Assembly (NCBI GenBank): GCA_037178625.1
Contig: CM074127.1
Span: forward strand, 868,001 to 932,000
Origin: Skeletonema tropicum
Lineage: Eukaryota > Bacillariophyta > Thalassiosirophyceae > Thalassiosirales > Thalassiosiraceae
Reading direction: 5' to 3'
Length of the DNA stretch: 64,000 bases
Shown: positions 54,739 through 64,000 of the stretch, one piece after another
Position numbering within the stretch: position 1 is the first letter of the stretch
How the letters are laid out: each line of letters starts with the position of its first letter
Position numbers and translations under genes: made by a program
The notes under the pieces: generated by a model
Told to the model about the DNA's origin: nothing
Database searches by the model: none
The model's input: only the letters and a program-made list of their open reading frames with translations

Positions 54739-57700
54739 ATGACAACAACAACAAGAGCTTCCGCCGCCGTCGAAGCTAATACAAAAAAAGCTGCAAACGA
54801 CGATTCCAACCAAGATGCCACCACAACGACGGCGACCATGCCGCCAAATGATGCTGCTGAATGTGTTGCCGACACCGCTGCAAACAAGCCCATCAACAAC
54901 ACGGAAGCGTCGTCCATCAAACCCAGCAAGAATGTCAACGAGCACATCGCTACATTAGATATCAACGAAAAGGAGAGGAAGGATCTGTTCGATTCGCACG
55001 TTACCAAAGCATCAACAGTGCACATGGCTTTTGGTGTTGTATTGTGTTTCGTCAACATTACAGACGGCAACATAATCAACCTGAACGTTAACCAGGCAGC
55101 TCCACAAGACAAGAGGATTGACACTCTACTAAAATCCTTTACAACGCATTCAGAAACAGAAATGAAATCATTCAGCAACGACAAAATGGTCGCTTATTTC
55201 TGTTGTAAATCTGGCTTCGACAAAAAGGACTTCAATAGCTATGTAAGTGTTCAAAACTGCGTCGTTTCAAAATAAATTTGTGTTGACAGCAAAATTATTC
55301 TGAACTAACTCGAAGAGGACAGTCGAAATAAAAATGTAATGAGTTCAAATTTATTACGTTCATGTCACTAACAACCCAATCTTGTATTCATTGTCACAAT
55401 GCAATTCATCCACAGGAATTAAGCGAAACTGTGTCGGCCTTTGAAACTGCTCTTAATGGAGTAAACAAATCAGGTAAAATGAGTGTGAGTCCATTTGCAG
55501 TGAACGAAGCTGTAACAAATTTTATAGCAACTATCCGCAAAGCATCGATCGAAAGTACCGAGATCAAGGAAGCTCTTAAAGCTGATGTTACAACAGTGAA
55601 CGGTCAAAAAACACTACTCCGTATCGCAAGAAAGAACGGATGGTTCAAAAAAGGAGAGGAAGACAGGGTTCAAGCAGCTGACAGAGATGGGGTCGATGGC
55701 ATGTTGATATTCCGCGATGCATTCAGTAGCGCCTTGTCGTTCTTTTGGGCTAGCGTTGAAGGCAATCATCGCGTAATCACTGGTGCATCTGCTCTGTTTA
55801 AATGCAAACCCAGACATGATTCACCCATCAAGATTGCGAGGAGAGGGGAAGATCATTTCTTGACAGGTCAAGATATAGGCGTTGAGTCAGTTGACCCATT
55901 GGAAGAACTACACGCTGGTAGTACATCACTGGTCACTCATTTCCAAACTCCGATATATGTCGACGTACTCGGGTCCAAATTACAAGCAACAGAGCTTGCT
56001 ACAGCAAAGACACTCGAGAGGCAGCTACTACTCTCCATTAGTAAGACAATTGCAGATGAAAAACATGCATCGTCTCAAGCAACACTAGCTATTAGGTACT
56101 CTCAAGTAGCAATCAGGTTTTCACCCGACAAAAACAAAATCGCACAAAAGTCTGACGGTTCGTTCTACTGCGATGGCGAGGAAATCGAGGAGAAGTCCAA
56201 CAAAGATATTCTCGACCCGAAAGATGGTGCTTTTCAATCAAACAACATACTGAACGACTATGTCAACGACTCATCTCCGTTTGGAGAACCTCTCAAACGA
56301 GTACTGTCCACACTACACTTCAAAGAGGAAGACACAGACGCTAGGATCGACTTGCCTGCATGGATGAACGCAAACACAGCTATGCTAAATGCAGAAGCGA
56401 AGAGTGTGAAGAGAGCAATGTCTGAACTAATTGGAACTGCCAATGCGACAGTCATGAGCTTCTCAGAGAGGGAGAAGCGGGCGTTACTCCTATGTAACAA
56501 ATTCTACGGCAACACTAACAAACCTATGGTAAAGCTGAACGAGAAACTCGCTGAAAAATTGGGATTGGATTTGCCAGAGTTGTTCGATCCAGATTCAGAG
56601 AAGAGCATCGACCTGACTGTCCTACACTTCATTACAGAATGGATGATAGCGGCAAACATGAACAACAACCTCGACCTACTCCAACAGGCCTTGGATTCGC
56701 TCAGTCGGGAACTTTCAAATATGGGAGAGAAGGTTGTGAAAGAATGTCTAGGTAAGCAGCAACCAAGAATAAATTTGTCGTCAATGCATTTTTATGTCGC
56801 GACAAATCTAATCAAGTTTACACTTCTATACCATAGCTCGCTGCTACGGTTTGTTGACTGTACGTGCAATAGCGATGGTACAGATCATTGGCTATTCGTA
56901 CTTCGACAAGCAAGGACGAAATAACCTCCAGAAGAAGAAAGAATTGGAACAAAGCGTTCAGAAAACATACAACAAGAATGGATTGGGTGAGATGATGAGA
57001 TTACAATTGGTGTACGAGTTCTTGGAAATTTACGAGAAATATGGGCTAAACTCAAGTATTGCCGAGATTCATTTCACGAACAAAAACAGTGAGCTCTTTC
57101 CGAAACAATTCAAAAGGTATCTGACTGAAACCAAATCTGAACAAAGAAGCGATGACAGAGTTCGGAAAGCTTTCGCTTCTGCTATGCAGTCCTTGAAGGG
57201 AGGAAATGATATTAGAACATGGCCGAAACTGTTCAACAGCAAGCGAACCGAGACCCCAAAGAACCTCGAACTAGCATTATTGTTATTGTTCGGTGGCACC
57301 ATGCGTATTAGGATGACATGTGACGTGTTATCAAAAAACCAGGAGGACGCGTTGGAAGTGGCAAAGCTAGAACTCGGTGATATTGAGTTTCATGAAAGAG
57401 AAGACGCACCTCTCTCGAACCAGTTCTGTACGAAGAAGGCATCAGCTAAAAACGACAAGCCAACACCTATGAAATTGGAAGACATCACTGGCGGACAGGG
57501 AGCAAGGAACTTAAGTGACGTTTGCAATGCTATGTTTGATGGAGAGACATATGAAGGCGGTATTATGATGGAGAATAATGATTTGATAGCGGCCATCAAC
57601 GAAAAGTACAAGAAAAAGAAGAAGAGGAAGGCAGCCGAAACACCCGACGGAGCAAGCAAGAAAGCAAAGCCTACAAATGCAACGCAGGAAAATATTGACT

Positions 57701-58428
57701 CAGTGGATGAGAAAGACAGCGAAAAACAACAAGAGGAAGAGAAAGACAGCGAAAAACAACAAGAGGAAGAGAAAGAAGATCCAGTGGACGACGAGCAAGC
57801 GTTGATTACTGTGACTACCAGTCATGAAGTGGGAACTACTGGTAACGACGAGGATGACAAGACATTTGTTAGCAAACGAATGATGGATTTGGGACTGAAT
57901 TGGAATGCTCTATCCGAGGAAGATCAATTGTCATTGGTACAGGACCTCAAAAACTATTTTACTACAGTAATTGTTGATGGCAATGAGAACTACGGACAAG
58001 AACAAAAGTACTACGATGAACACTTGGCTGGGATGATTCTAGGTGACTACAAAAGCGACATTACTACAATGAGAGAAGTATTGGATAATGCGTACAAAAA
58101 CGCAAAAAACAGAAAAAAAAATGAGTACAGCAGAGACGTTGGTAGAATCGGCTTGAACAAGAAAGAGAGGCAGATGTGGAAGGACTGGGAAAACAACTAC
58201 GGCTCAGACACAATTACTGTACGTGATAAGATGCTCAATTTTGCAGAAACGCTAAACATTCAGGTCACACTTATCAGTGCGATGGGTACAGACTGGAGCA
58301 CAGAAGTACTTGGAGAAGAAGGAGAGCTGCCAGCTTTGACAATTCTAGCGAAAACCACCAGCACTGAACTTCAAAACGACAGTACCACGAATTACTATTA
58401 CTACGTGCCAGAAAATCCAAGTGAATGA
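54739..58428 (+). CDS. Element accessory protein of 1,143 residues, function unknown
   Basis: Exons 54739-55242, 55416-56751 and 56837-58428 join in frame at GT-AG sites. The N-terminus is Ala/Thr-rich and disordered. A central part has SFFWASVEGNHRVITG, reminiscent of the D/E-G-x-H-R motif of ParB-like or DGQHR-type domains. A helical region follows. Then comes a Lys-rich NLS-like KKKKKRKAAE, an acidic linker with a direct EKDSEKQQEEE repeat, and a C-terminal ~150 residues (YGSDTITVRDKMLNFAETLNIQVTLIS, TNYYYYVPE). That last part looks like the second half of an OTU-type fold, but no catalytic Cys was seen. Both resemblances are weak. It is the only large plus-strand gene of the element and shares the intron hairpin family. 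Confidence 0.65.
55268..55301 (+). repeat. Element hairpin P7a, intron 1 of the 1,143-residue gene
   Basis: AAAATAAATTTGTGTTGACA followed by GCAAAATTATTCTG in the plus direction, inside intron 55243-55415. Confidence 0.75.
55325..55358 (+). repeat. Element hairpin P7b, same intron
   Basis: A second, diverged copy: GAAATAAAAATGTAATGAG then TTCAAATTTATTACG. Confidence 0.55.
56767..56810 (+). repeat. Element hairpin P8, intron 2 of the 1,143-residue gene
   Basis: GAATAAATTTGTCGTCAATG then CATTTTTATGTCGCGACAAA, inside intron 56752-56836. Confidence 0.65.
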
Positions 58429-58596
58429 GAACAACCGGAACTGGTACAATATGGGGAAAATCACAGCATCGAACGTAGAACGAATTACTATGACTGTGTG
58501 CCAGAAGATCCAAGAGTGTGAGCCTAACAAGGACTGGTACAATACAGGGACAATTACGAATAGTTATAGTGCTAAATATTAAAACAAAGAACTAAC

Positions 58597-59751
58597 TTAA
58601 AGCGCAACTTCGTCAATTTCGGAAAATAGACTTTCTATCCTTTGAGGCTGCACACATGACTGCAGAAAATACCTAACTTGAGACTCGAGAAGATCTGCAA
58701 CAGAACGTATATTGCGAGCATCAAAATCAAAAGGAACAGATGTAGAGAGGCAAGTTGCCAACGCGTAGATATCTAAAAGAAGAAGAAGGATATCTGCTAC
58801 TGGATCTCTAACTGCTATAATGCGACGAAGAAACTGAAGCTTATGCCGAAAAAGATGAACTTGTTCATTACTGAACTTGACCGCAGAGCTCATAGCACGT
58901 CGTGGCCTGTCACCGTATATGCCTACTTTGTTGTATTTATGACGCAAAAAGACGTCAATTTCTGATATAGCGCTGTACACAATATCACAGCTGCTTAAAG
59001 AATCACGATGTAAAGAACATAATACACATCTCCGACGATGAATCATCTGGGAACAGCTGGAGCAAAGTGATGAAGGCAATCTCCTAACTAAGCAAATGTG
59101 AGAGTACACACCTTTATTGAAAACATCATTAAATCTTTTCACCTCTAGTACATACCAACCGGACTGCATGATAACAACATCCCAGAAGCGCCAAAACGCT
59201 ATGTCACCCAGCACTCGATACCTCAGAGCGAACTGACGAGCAAATTGGGTTCGAATCAAGATGCCACCGCATACATGGAACACATTTAGCGATCTACGAT
59301 CAAGACCGAAAAATACTGACACGTCGATGTTGCCCAAGATGTGAAGATTTGAACTAGACCATGATAAATCATTGACATTACAGAAATTGCTGCCCGCTGG
59401 GTTGCAATTATAGTTACTGAGAGCCATGATCATGGACACCAGCTTGTAACGGTGTATCGGACGTTTCACACATCGTCGTCGAACGCTAAGATCTAAAGAT
59501 GAATATAGAAATGTCATAACAAGTAACAAGAATGAACACAGTAGAACTGTGAAATGAGAAGCAACATAAAAGCCCAACAAAATGACGCCAAATAACATGT
59601 GTATCACATCGGCGAGATGACGAGAAACACACAAAAGCAGGAAAGAAATGAAAAGCTCCAAACTACGTAGAAATGAGTACTTGCTAACACCTAACACAAA
59701 TAATGAACACACACTCACTAGCCTACCAAGGAATGCTACACTCCAGAGCAA
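58597..59751 (-). CDS. Putative membrane-associated protein of the element
   Basis: An open frame of 384 codons. No ATG lies at its 5' limit; the first clear ATG is at 59598 (MLFGVILLGFYVASHF). The N-terminal ~85 residues are strongly hydrophobic with two or three possible membrane segments, though T-rich untranslated sequence could mimic this. A soluble part follows with a Cys cluster (SSLCSSCSQMIHRRRCVLCS) that may bind zinc and with RFWDVVIMQSGWYVLEVKRF. The family is not recognised. It is convergent with the 1,143-residue gene and lies at the 5' side of the element as read on the minus strand. Confidence 0.45.
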   Translation of the reverse strand: MLWSVAFLGRLVSVCSLFVLGVSKYSFLRSLELFISFLLLCVSRHLADVIHMLFGVILLGFYVASHFTVLLCSFLLLVMTFLYSSLDLSVRRRCVKRPIHRYKLVSMIMALSNYNCNPAGSNFCNVNDLSWSSSNLHILGNIDVSVFFGLDRRSLNVFHVCGGILIRTQFARQFALRYRVLGDIAFWRFWDVVIMQSGWYVLEVKRFNDVFNKGVYSHICLVRRLPSSLCSSCSQMIHRRRCVLCSLHRDSLSSCDIVYSAISEIDVFLRHKYNKVGIYGDRPRRAMSSAVKFSNEQVHLFRHKLQFLRRIIAVRDPVADILLLLLDIYALATCLSTSVPFDFDARNIRSVADLLESQVRYFLQSCVQPQRIESLFSEIDEVAL

Positions 59752-59760
59752 ACAAACAAG

Positions 59761-60072
59761 ATGTACAAACAGAATAATAAGGATATCCAGTGGAGCTCCT
59801 TACAGACTGTCCTTGGAATGGAGTTACCAATCTATACAAAAACGCAACTTCGAAATCTTATGATAGAAGAACAACAGAGCAAAACAAGAGCAAAGATAGC
59901 TATTACAAAAAGGATAGAGAAAGAAAGAGAGGCAAAGCAAGAAGATATAATGAGGCACTATGGCACAACAATACATACACCAAAATGGTACTACTTCAAA
60001 GAGACCCGAAACGAAACTAACATTCCAGGGACAATAATGTACATCGTATCAAAAACGGCACACCCGATCTAA
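59761..60072 (+). CDS. Hypothetical small Lys/Glu-rich ORF
   Basis: 103 residues starting MYKQNNKDIQW, with a charged helix (KRIEKEREAKQEDIMRHYG) and a more ordered end. It diverges from the gene at 58597. No family is recognised, and it may be chance. Confidence 0.25.
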   Translation: MYKQNNKDIQWSSLQTVLGMELPIYTKTQLRNLMIEEQQSKTRAKIAITKRIEKEREAKQEDIMRHYGTTIHTPKWYYFKETRNETNIPGTIMYIVSKTAHPI

Positions 60073-60426
60073 CCAATCAAAGGCATAAAACTGACGAACG
60101 CTAAGTGACTGCTGAGTCGATATCTAGAAAAACTATCAAAGTTATGCCTAGCGCTACCAATATTGATGAAAAATGCAGTAACAAGCCTTAGCTGGAACAA
60201 GTACATGTGAATATCAAATAGTAGCGAAGTAAAAAATAAATAAGTGCGAGAGACCAACTCGTTAAAATATTCTAAAGAGTAGCACAGCAAAACTCCCCTC
60301 CATTTAACTCGTAGCCAATGACAGAACCATTCAAATGTCTTGCCATCAATTCTTGACGGCTTCGGCCTCTATCCTATCTTGACTTGATGCTGCATCCATA
60401 AAAGATTCAAATGAACTATAATATTC
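60073..60426. other. Right subterminal region without a gene
   Basis: AT-rich subterminal sequence of the 18.4-kb element. No ORF is supported. Confidence 0.4.
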
Positions 60427-60610
60427 AAAATAATTTTGACATCATAACAAATTTATGTTACAACAACAAGCATTGCAGAGCAACTTTATAGACGGATACA
60501 TTACAAAAAAAATCCAAATCGAAATCCACAGAATAATTTTGTCATCATGACAAATTTATGTTACAACAACAAGCATTGCAGAGCAAATTAATAGACGGGT
60601 ACATTGCGCA
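60427..60610 (-). repeat. Subterminal duplicated unit with hairpins P9 and P10
   Basis: Two ~85-bp units (60427-~60510 and ~60528-60610). Each has the element hairpin (GACAAATTTATG half visible in plus) followed by TTACAACAACAAGCATTGCAG, then ATAGACGGRTACATT. The 2.7-kb relative has only one CATTGCAGAGCAAC unit, without this hairpin. The duplicate sits beside the right terminus, where transposase-binding sites would be expected. Confidence 0.75.
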
Positions 60611-60634
60611 AAAAAAAAACAGGCCCCGAGGGCC

Positions 60635-60942
60635 CGCGCCGCACTTCACACCATACACAACATGCACTCACAAATCGCTGCGCGCACCATTTCATTAGCC
60701 ATCTTGACCTGGCCTATCACGGGTAACTTCCTAAACTCAAAAGAACGAACTCACTGGGCCAGCGACACTAAAGCCTGCCTCGGATCTCCAATAAGGATTA
60801 CCTCTTCAAATAAGTCAAAGCTTTCTCAGACGAATGTCTAGCCTTCAGGGAACAATACTCACAACTCCAAACACTTCCGTAAAGTTGATTATTGTGTCGA
60901 ACTCCGATAAGCTCTAGTAGATCAGACGCGAGACTGTTAATC
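60635..60942 (-). other. 5' internal region of the LTR element
   Basis: Sequence between the 5' LTR and the 18.4-kb element, probably the leader and start of gag. The expected primer-binding site begins GATTAACAGTCTCGCG right after the LTR, and its tRNA match was not identified. The ATG at 60702 gives a frame that stops within 20 codons, so the gag start was not resolved. Confidence 0.4.
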
Positions 60943-61431
60943 TTTTGCCTTATGATCGTTTCTATTGCATACGGATACGACAAACGTGAAGTGTAGCGTA
61001 GATCTAGGAGGACTTCGATGTTGTGGAGGTCTTCGGTCGATTTGGAGCATCACAACCGCGGCGGATTTACGTATGATCGGGAGATAGAAGGAACTAAGGT
61101 GTACACGGATCACTCAAGATCACTGTTGGGCGTACTACTCGACTAACGAAGTATTTTTCATTTGTAGACAGTGTGGCATCAGCCAACGGTTCCAACAAAG
61201 GGTTCTAAGTATTCAACTTAACTAATTTTTCATTCTCGACTTGTGTCATGGTCGCGTAGTCGAATGATGATGGATTTTGCTTCCTCAATCTTTGGCGGTG
61301 ATGGATTTCTCGTAAAACCACTGACGCACTCTGAAACAAAGGTCCCGTCTCTAAAATATCTATTCCTAAAATAGTGCTGATGACGTTGCGTTCATACATA
61401 CGTTCATACACAAAATCGTACTAACGTAACA
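60943..61431 (-). repeat. 5' LTR
   Basis: 489 bp, nearly identical to 35630-36118. The TSD GGTGG follows at 61432-61436. Confidence 0.93.
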
Positions 61432-63370
61432 GGTGGTGATACTAGACAAGCTCATTTGTACTGCTCAGACCTCTAGCATCTGTAGAAGCGATGCTACCAT
61501 ACAACTCCGTAGCTGATGTGAGAGGTCCAGGCTTGGCCAGCTGCTCCACATTCTACCAAATCGTATCTATCTCCGTCAGTATGGGCATGAGCCGCTTCTA
61601 ATGGCCCATTGTAGTCGGTGGTGATACTAGACAAGCTCATTTGTACTGCTCAGGCGACTAGCGTGCGAAAAAGCGATGCTACAACCACGTAGCTGATGTG
61701 AGAGGGCCAGTGTGGCTTGGCCAGCTGCACCACATTCTACCAAATCGTATCTATCACCGTCAGTATGGGCACGAGCCGCTTCTCTTGTGCCCCATTCTAG
61801 TCAGTGGTGATACTAAACAAGCTCATTTGTACTGCTCAGACGTCTAGCGTCCGTAGAAGCGATGCTACAACCTCGTAGCTGATGTGAGAGGGCCAGTGTG
61901 GCTTGGCCAGCTGCACCACATTCTACCAAGTCGTATCTATCGCCGACAGTATGGGCATGAGCCGCTTCTAATGGCCCGATCTAGTCGGCCGTGATACTAG
62001 ACAAGCTCATTTGTACTGCTCAGACGACTAGCGTGCGAAAAAGCGATGCTACAACCACGTAGCTGATGTGAGAGGTCCAGTTTCAGTTGGCTGGTCAGCT
62101 GCACCACATTCTACCAAATCGTATCTTTCACCGTCAGTATGGGCATGAGCTGCTTGTAATGGCCAATTCTAGTCGGTGGTGATACTAGACAAGCTCATTT
62201 GTACTGCTCAGGTGACTAGTGTCTGTAGAAGCGATACTACAACCTCGTAGCTGATGTGAGAGGGTCAGTGTGGCTTGGCCAGCAGCACCACATTCTACCA
62301 AATCGTATCTATCGCCATCAGTATGGGCATGAGCCGCTTCTCTTGTGCCCCATTCTAGTCGGTGGTGATACTAAACAAGCTCATTTGTACAGCTCAGATG
62401 TCTAGCGTCTGTAGAAGCGATGCTACAACCTCCTCGTAGCTGATGTGAGAGGGCCAGTGTGGCTTGGCCAGCTTCACCACATTCTACCAAATCGTATCTA
62501 TCGCCGTCAGTATGGGCATGAGCCCCTTCTAATGGCCCATTGTAGTCGGGTGGTGATACTAGACAAGCTCATTTGTACTGTTCAGGCGACTAGCGTCCGT
62601 AGAAGCGATGCTACAACCTCGTAGCTGATGTGAGAGGGCCAGTGTGGCTTGGCCAGCTGCACCACATTCTACCAAATCGTATCTATCGCCGTCAGTATGG
62701 GCACGAGCCCCTTCTAGTGCATTATTCTAGTAAGCCGTGATACTAGACAAGCTCATTTGTACTGCTCAGACGTCTAGCGTTCGTAGAAGCGATGCTACAA
62801 CCTTGTAGCTGATGTTAGAGGGCCAGTTTCAGTGGGCTGGTCAGCAGCACCACATTCTACCAAGTCGTATCTATCGCCGTCAGTATGGGCATGAGCCGCT
62901 TCTAGTGCATTATTCTAGGCGGCGGTGATACTCGAAAAGCTCATTTGTCTTACCAAATCGTATCTATTTTACCGTCAGTATGTGCATGAGCCGCTTCTCT
63001 TGTGCCCCATTCTAGTCGGTGGTGATACTAGACAAGCTCATTTGTACTGCTCAGGCGACTAGCGTCCTTAGAAGCGATGCTACAACCTTGTATCTGATGT
63101 GAGAGGTCCAGTTTCAGTGGGCTGGCCAGCAGCACCACATTCTACCAAATCGTATCTATCGCCGTCAGTATGGGCATGAGCTGCTTCTAGTGCCCCATTC
63201 TAGTCGGCGGAGATACTAGACAAACTCATTTATACTGCTCAGACGACTAGCGTGCGTAGAAGCGATGCTACAACCTCGTAGCTGATGTGAGAGGTCCAGT
63301 TTCAGTGGGCTGGCCAGCAGCACCACATTCTACCAAATCGTATCTATCGCCGTCAGTATGGGCTTGAGTC
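61432..63370. repeat. Satellite array, right part
   Basis: About ten more ~190-bp monomers of the array that breaks off at 35629. The first monomer resumes at GGTGGTGATACTAG, exactly where the left part ends. One monomer near 62940-62990 is shortened. The array ends in a partial monomer GTATGGGCTTGAGTC. Confidence 0.95.
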
Positions 63371-64000
63371 GCAGACTCTGGGAAGTACTGAACGAAATGT
63401 TTGCAAATCCATTGGGCGTATTATTCAGCGTCTTCAAGATGCATCCGGTACTCGTATCATAGTCATATCAAATTGATGGCACAACTTCGACGAGGTGTCG
63501 AGCTTTGAGCTTGCAACGCCTGATACTCGATCATCACATGCATTACTAATTATTACCTTCCGCCTTTTTTGCTAGCAACTTTACCACTTACCTTTCTACC
63601 AACATGCAAAAAGGTGGAAGGAAGACGAAAGATGTGTATGTGCGTCGCTCTATCTCTATCCGAAAGACCAAGACGTCGAAGTCAAAGACCCGTGAGAAGC
63701 AATTGGAGAAGAAAAGAGCTGCATGCATCTGGAGGAGAGGGCCTCCACATTAGCTGCCAATGCTCTGCCCAAGCTAGATCTAGATCTAGATTGAGAAGGA
63801 CGAGCGAGATTCCCTCTCTAAAATTGAAGCAGTTGGCATAGCAGATTTACCACCTTGCACTTGCAGTGTTGGAAAAGGAAAGAATTGGATCTCCTGTCAA
63901 ACAAGTTTAGAAGTTAGAAGCATTGATCTGATCTCAATCTCCTATTGAAATCCTGTCGGAGCTCAGAGCGTTGTCGCTGTGTTAATAATATCAAAATCAA
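63371..64000. other. Right edge, no clear gene
   Basis: Arg/Lys-rich short ORFs occur at 63569-63841 in more than one frame (for example KTKTSKSKTREKQLEKKR). This might be an exon of a host gene that continues beyond the window. Nothing firm can be said. Confidence 0.35.

Larger units (their letters stand above)
42229..60634 (-). mobile_element. Giant (18.4-kb) Helitron-like element
   Basis: The ends GGCCCTCGGGGCC (42229-42241) and GGCCCCGAGGGCC (60622-60634) match those of the 2.7-kb relative. Read on the minus strand, the 3' end carries a GGCCCCG/CGGGGCC stem with a ~33-nt loop. No unambiguous target duplication is present, as expected for rolling-circle elements. It carries a HUH Rep-PIF1 helicase gene and three further putative genes. 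It lies within the gag region of the LTR element, so it is the younger insertion. Classical TC...CTRR Helitron ends were not found, so the class within Helitron/Helentron-like elements is open. Confidence 0.8.
35630..61431 (-). mobile_element. LTR retroelement, 25.8 kb with nested DNA elements
   Basis: Two 489-bp LTRs (35630-36118 and 60943-61431) are direct repeats. TSD GGTGG flanks them at 35625-35629 and 61432-61436. Read on the minus strand, the LTR begins TGTTACG and ends AAGGCAAAA. A purine-rich tract GGTTGGGGAG abuts the 3' LTR. Gag/protease-like sequence is on the minus strand, but no integrase, reverse transcriptase or RNase H is recognisable. After subtracting the two nested elements, ~4.7 kb remains. 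It looks like a non-autonomous gag-only element, possibly Copia-related. Confidence 0.9.

Noticed and set aside
42229..60634. Interpretation as an integrated giant virus, virophage or Polinton
   Set aside because: No capsid, packaging ATPase, protein-primed polymerase or integrase was seen. The HUH Rep fused to PIF1 helicase fits a Helitron-like element.

Overview
This is nuclear DNA of a eukaryotic alga, most likely a centric diatom of the Thalassiosirales type. The evidence is short GT-AG introns, a plastid galactolipid synthase, a RING-CH protein of a kind I recall from Thalassiosira-like genomes, a Leu tRNA with a long variable arm, and many transposable elements. All identifications come from reading the sequence; no database was searched.

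Layout. 1-9,500 is a transposon-rich flank. It holds a TIR element with decayed ORFs (151-1839), SINE-like repeats, a transposase-like gene (3405-5464), a mariner element with TA duplication (5568-7935) and a foldback MITE (8094-8676). 9,500-26,800 is the gene-dense host part: a RING-CH protein with frameshifts, a five-domain-style surface protein (signal peptide, Pro/Thr stalk, membrane segment, PDZ), digalactosyldiacylglycerol synthase, an acidic-repeat membrane protein, tRNA-Leu(CAG), S-adenosylmethionine decarboxylase and a 1,315-residue Ser/Asp/Glu-rich protein. 27,200-33,500 is again mobile: a broken RING gene hit by a hAT-type MITE with a perfect 8-bp duplication, a second copy of the transposase-like gene, and a small hAT-like element with its own perfect 8-bp duplication.

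33,676-63,370 is a nested structure. A satellite of about 190-bp monomers is interrupted by an LTR retroelement (35630-61431, identical-length 489-bp LTRs, TSD GGTGG, minus strand). The LTR element encodes gag/protease-like protein but no recognisable reverse transcriptase. Inside it sit two related elements with GGCC-rich inverted termini: a 2.7-kb deletion derivative (36759-39468) and an 18.4-kb autonomous-looking Helitron-like element (42229-60634).

The 18.4-kb element is the most remarkable object. By joining exons at GT-AG sites that keep frame, its main gene becomes one protein of about 2,500 residues: Ulp1/C48 cysteine protease, Cys-rich Helitron N-region, HUH Rep nuclease and PIF1-type helicase. 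It also carries a 953-residue protein with an MBD-like segment, a 1,143-residue protein on the other strand, and a third putative gene. Seven of its nine inferred introns, plus its 3' flank and right subterminal region, contain copies of one AT-rich hairpin (AAATAAATTTGTC, spacer, GACAAAATTATTTT). The hairpin mostly lies in the sense direction of the host transcript, so the introns share an element-specific structure. The 2.7-kb relative has its own, different hairpin family.

A second unusual signal is a pair of hairpins (2602-2675 and 28623-28701). Each lies upstream of one of the two transposase-like paralogues. Their loops are conserved while their stems differ in sequence yet stay perfectly self-complementary.
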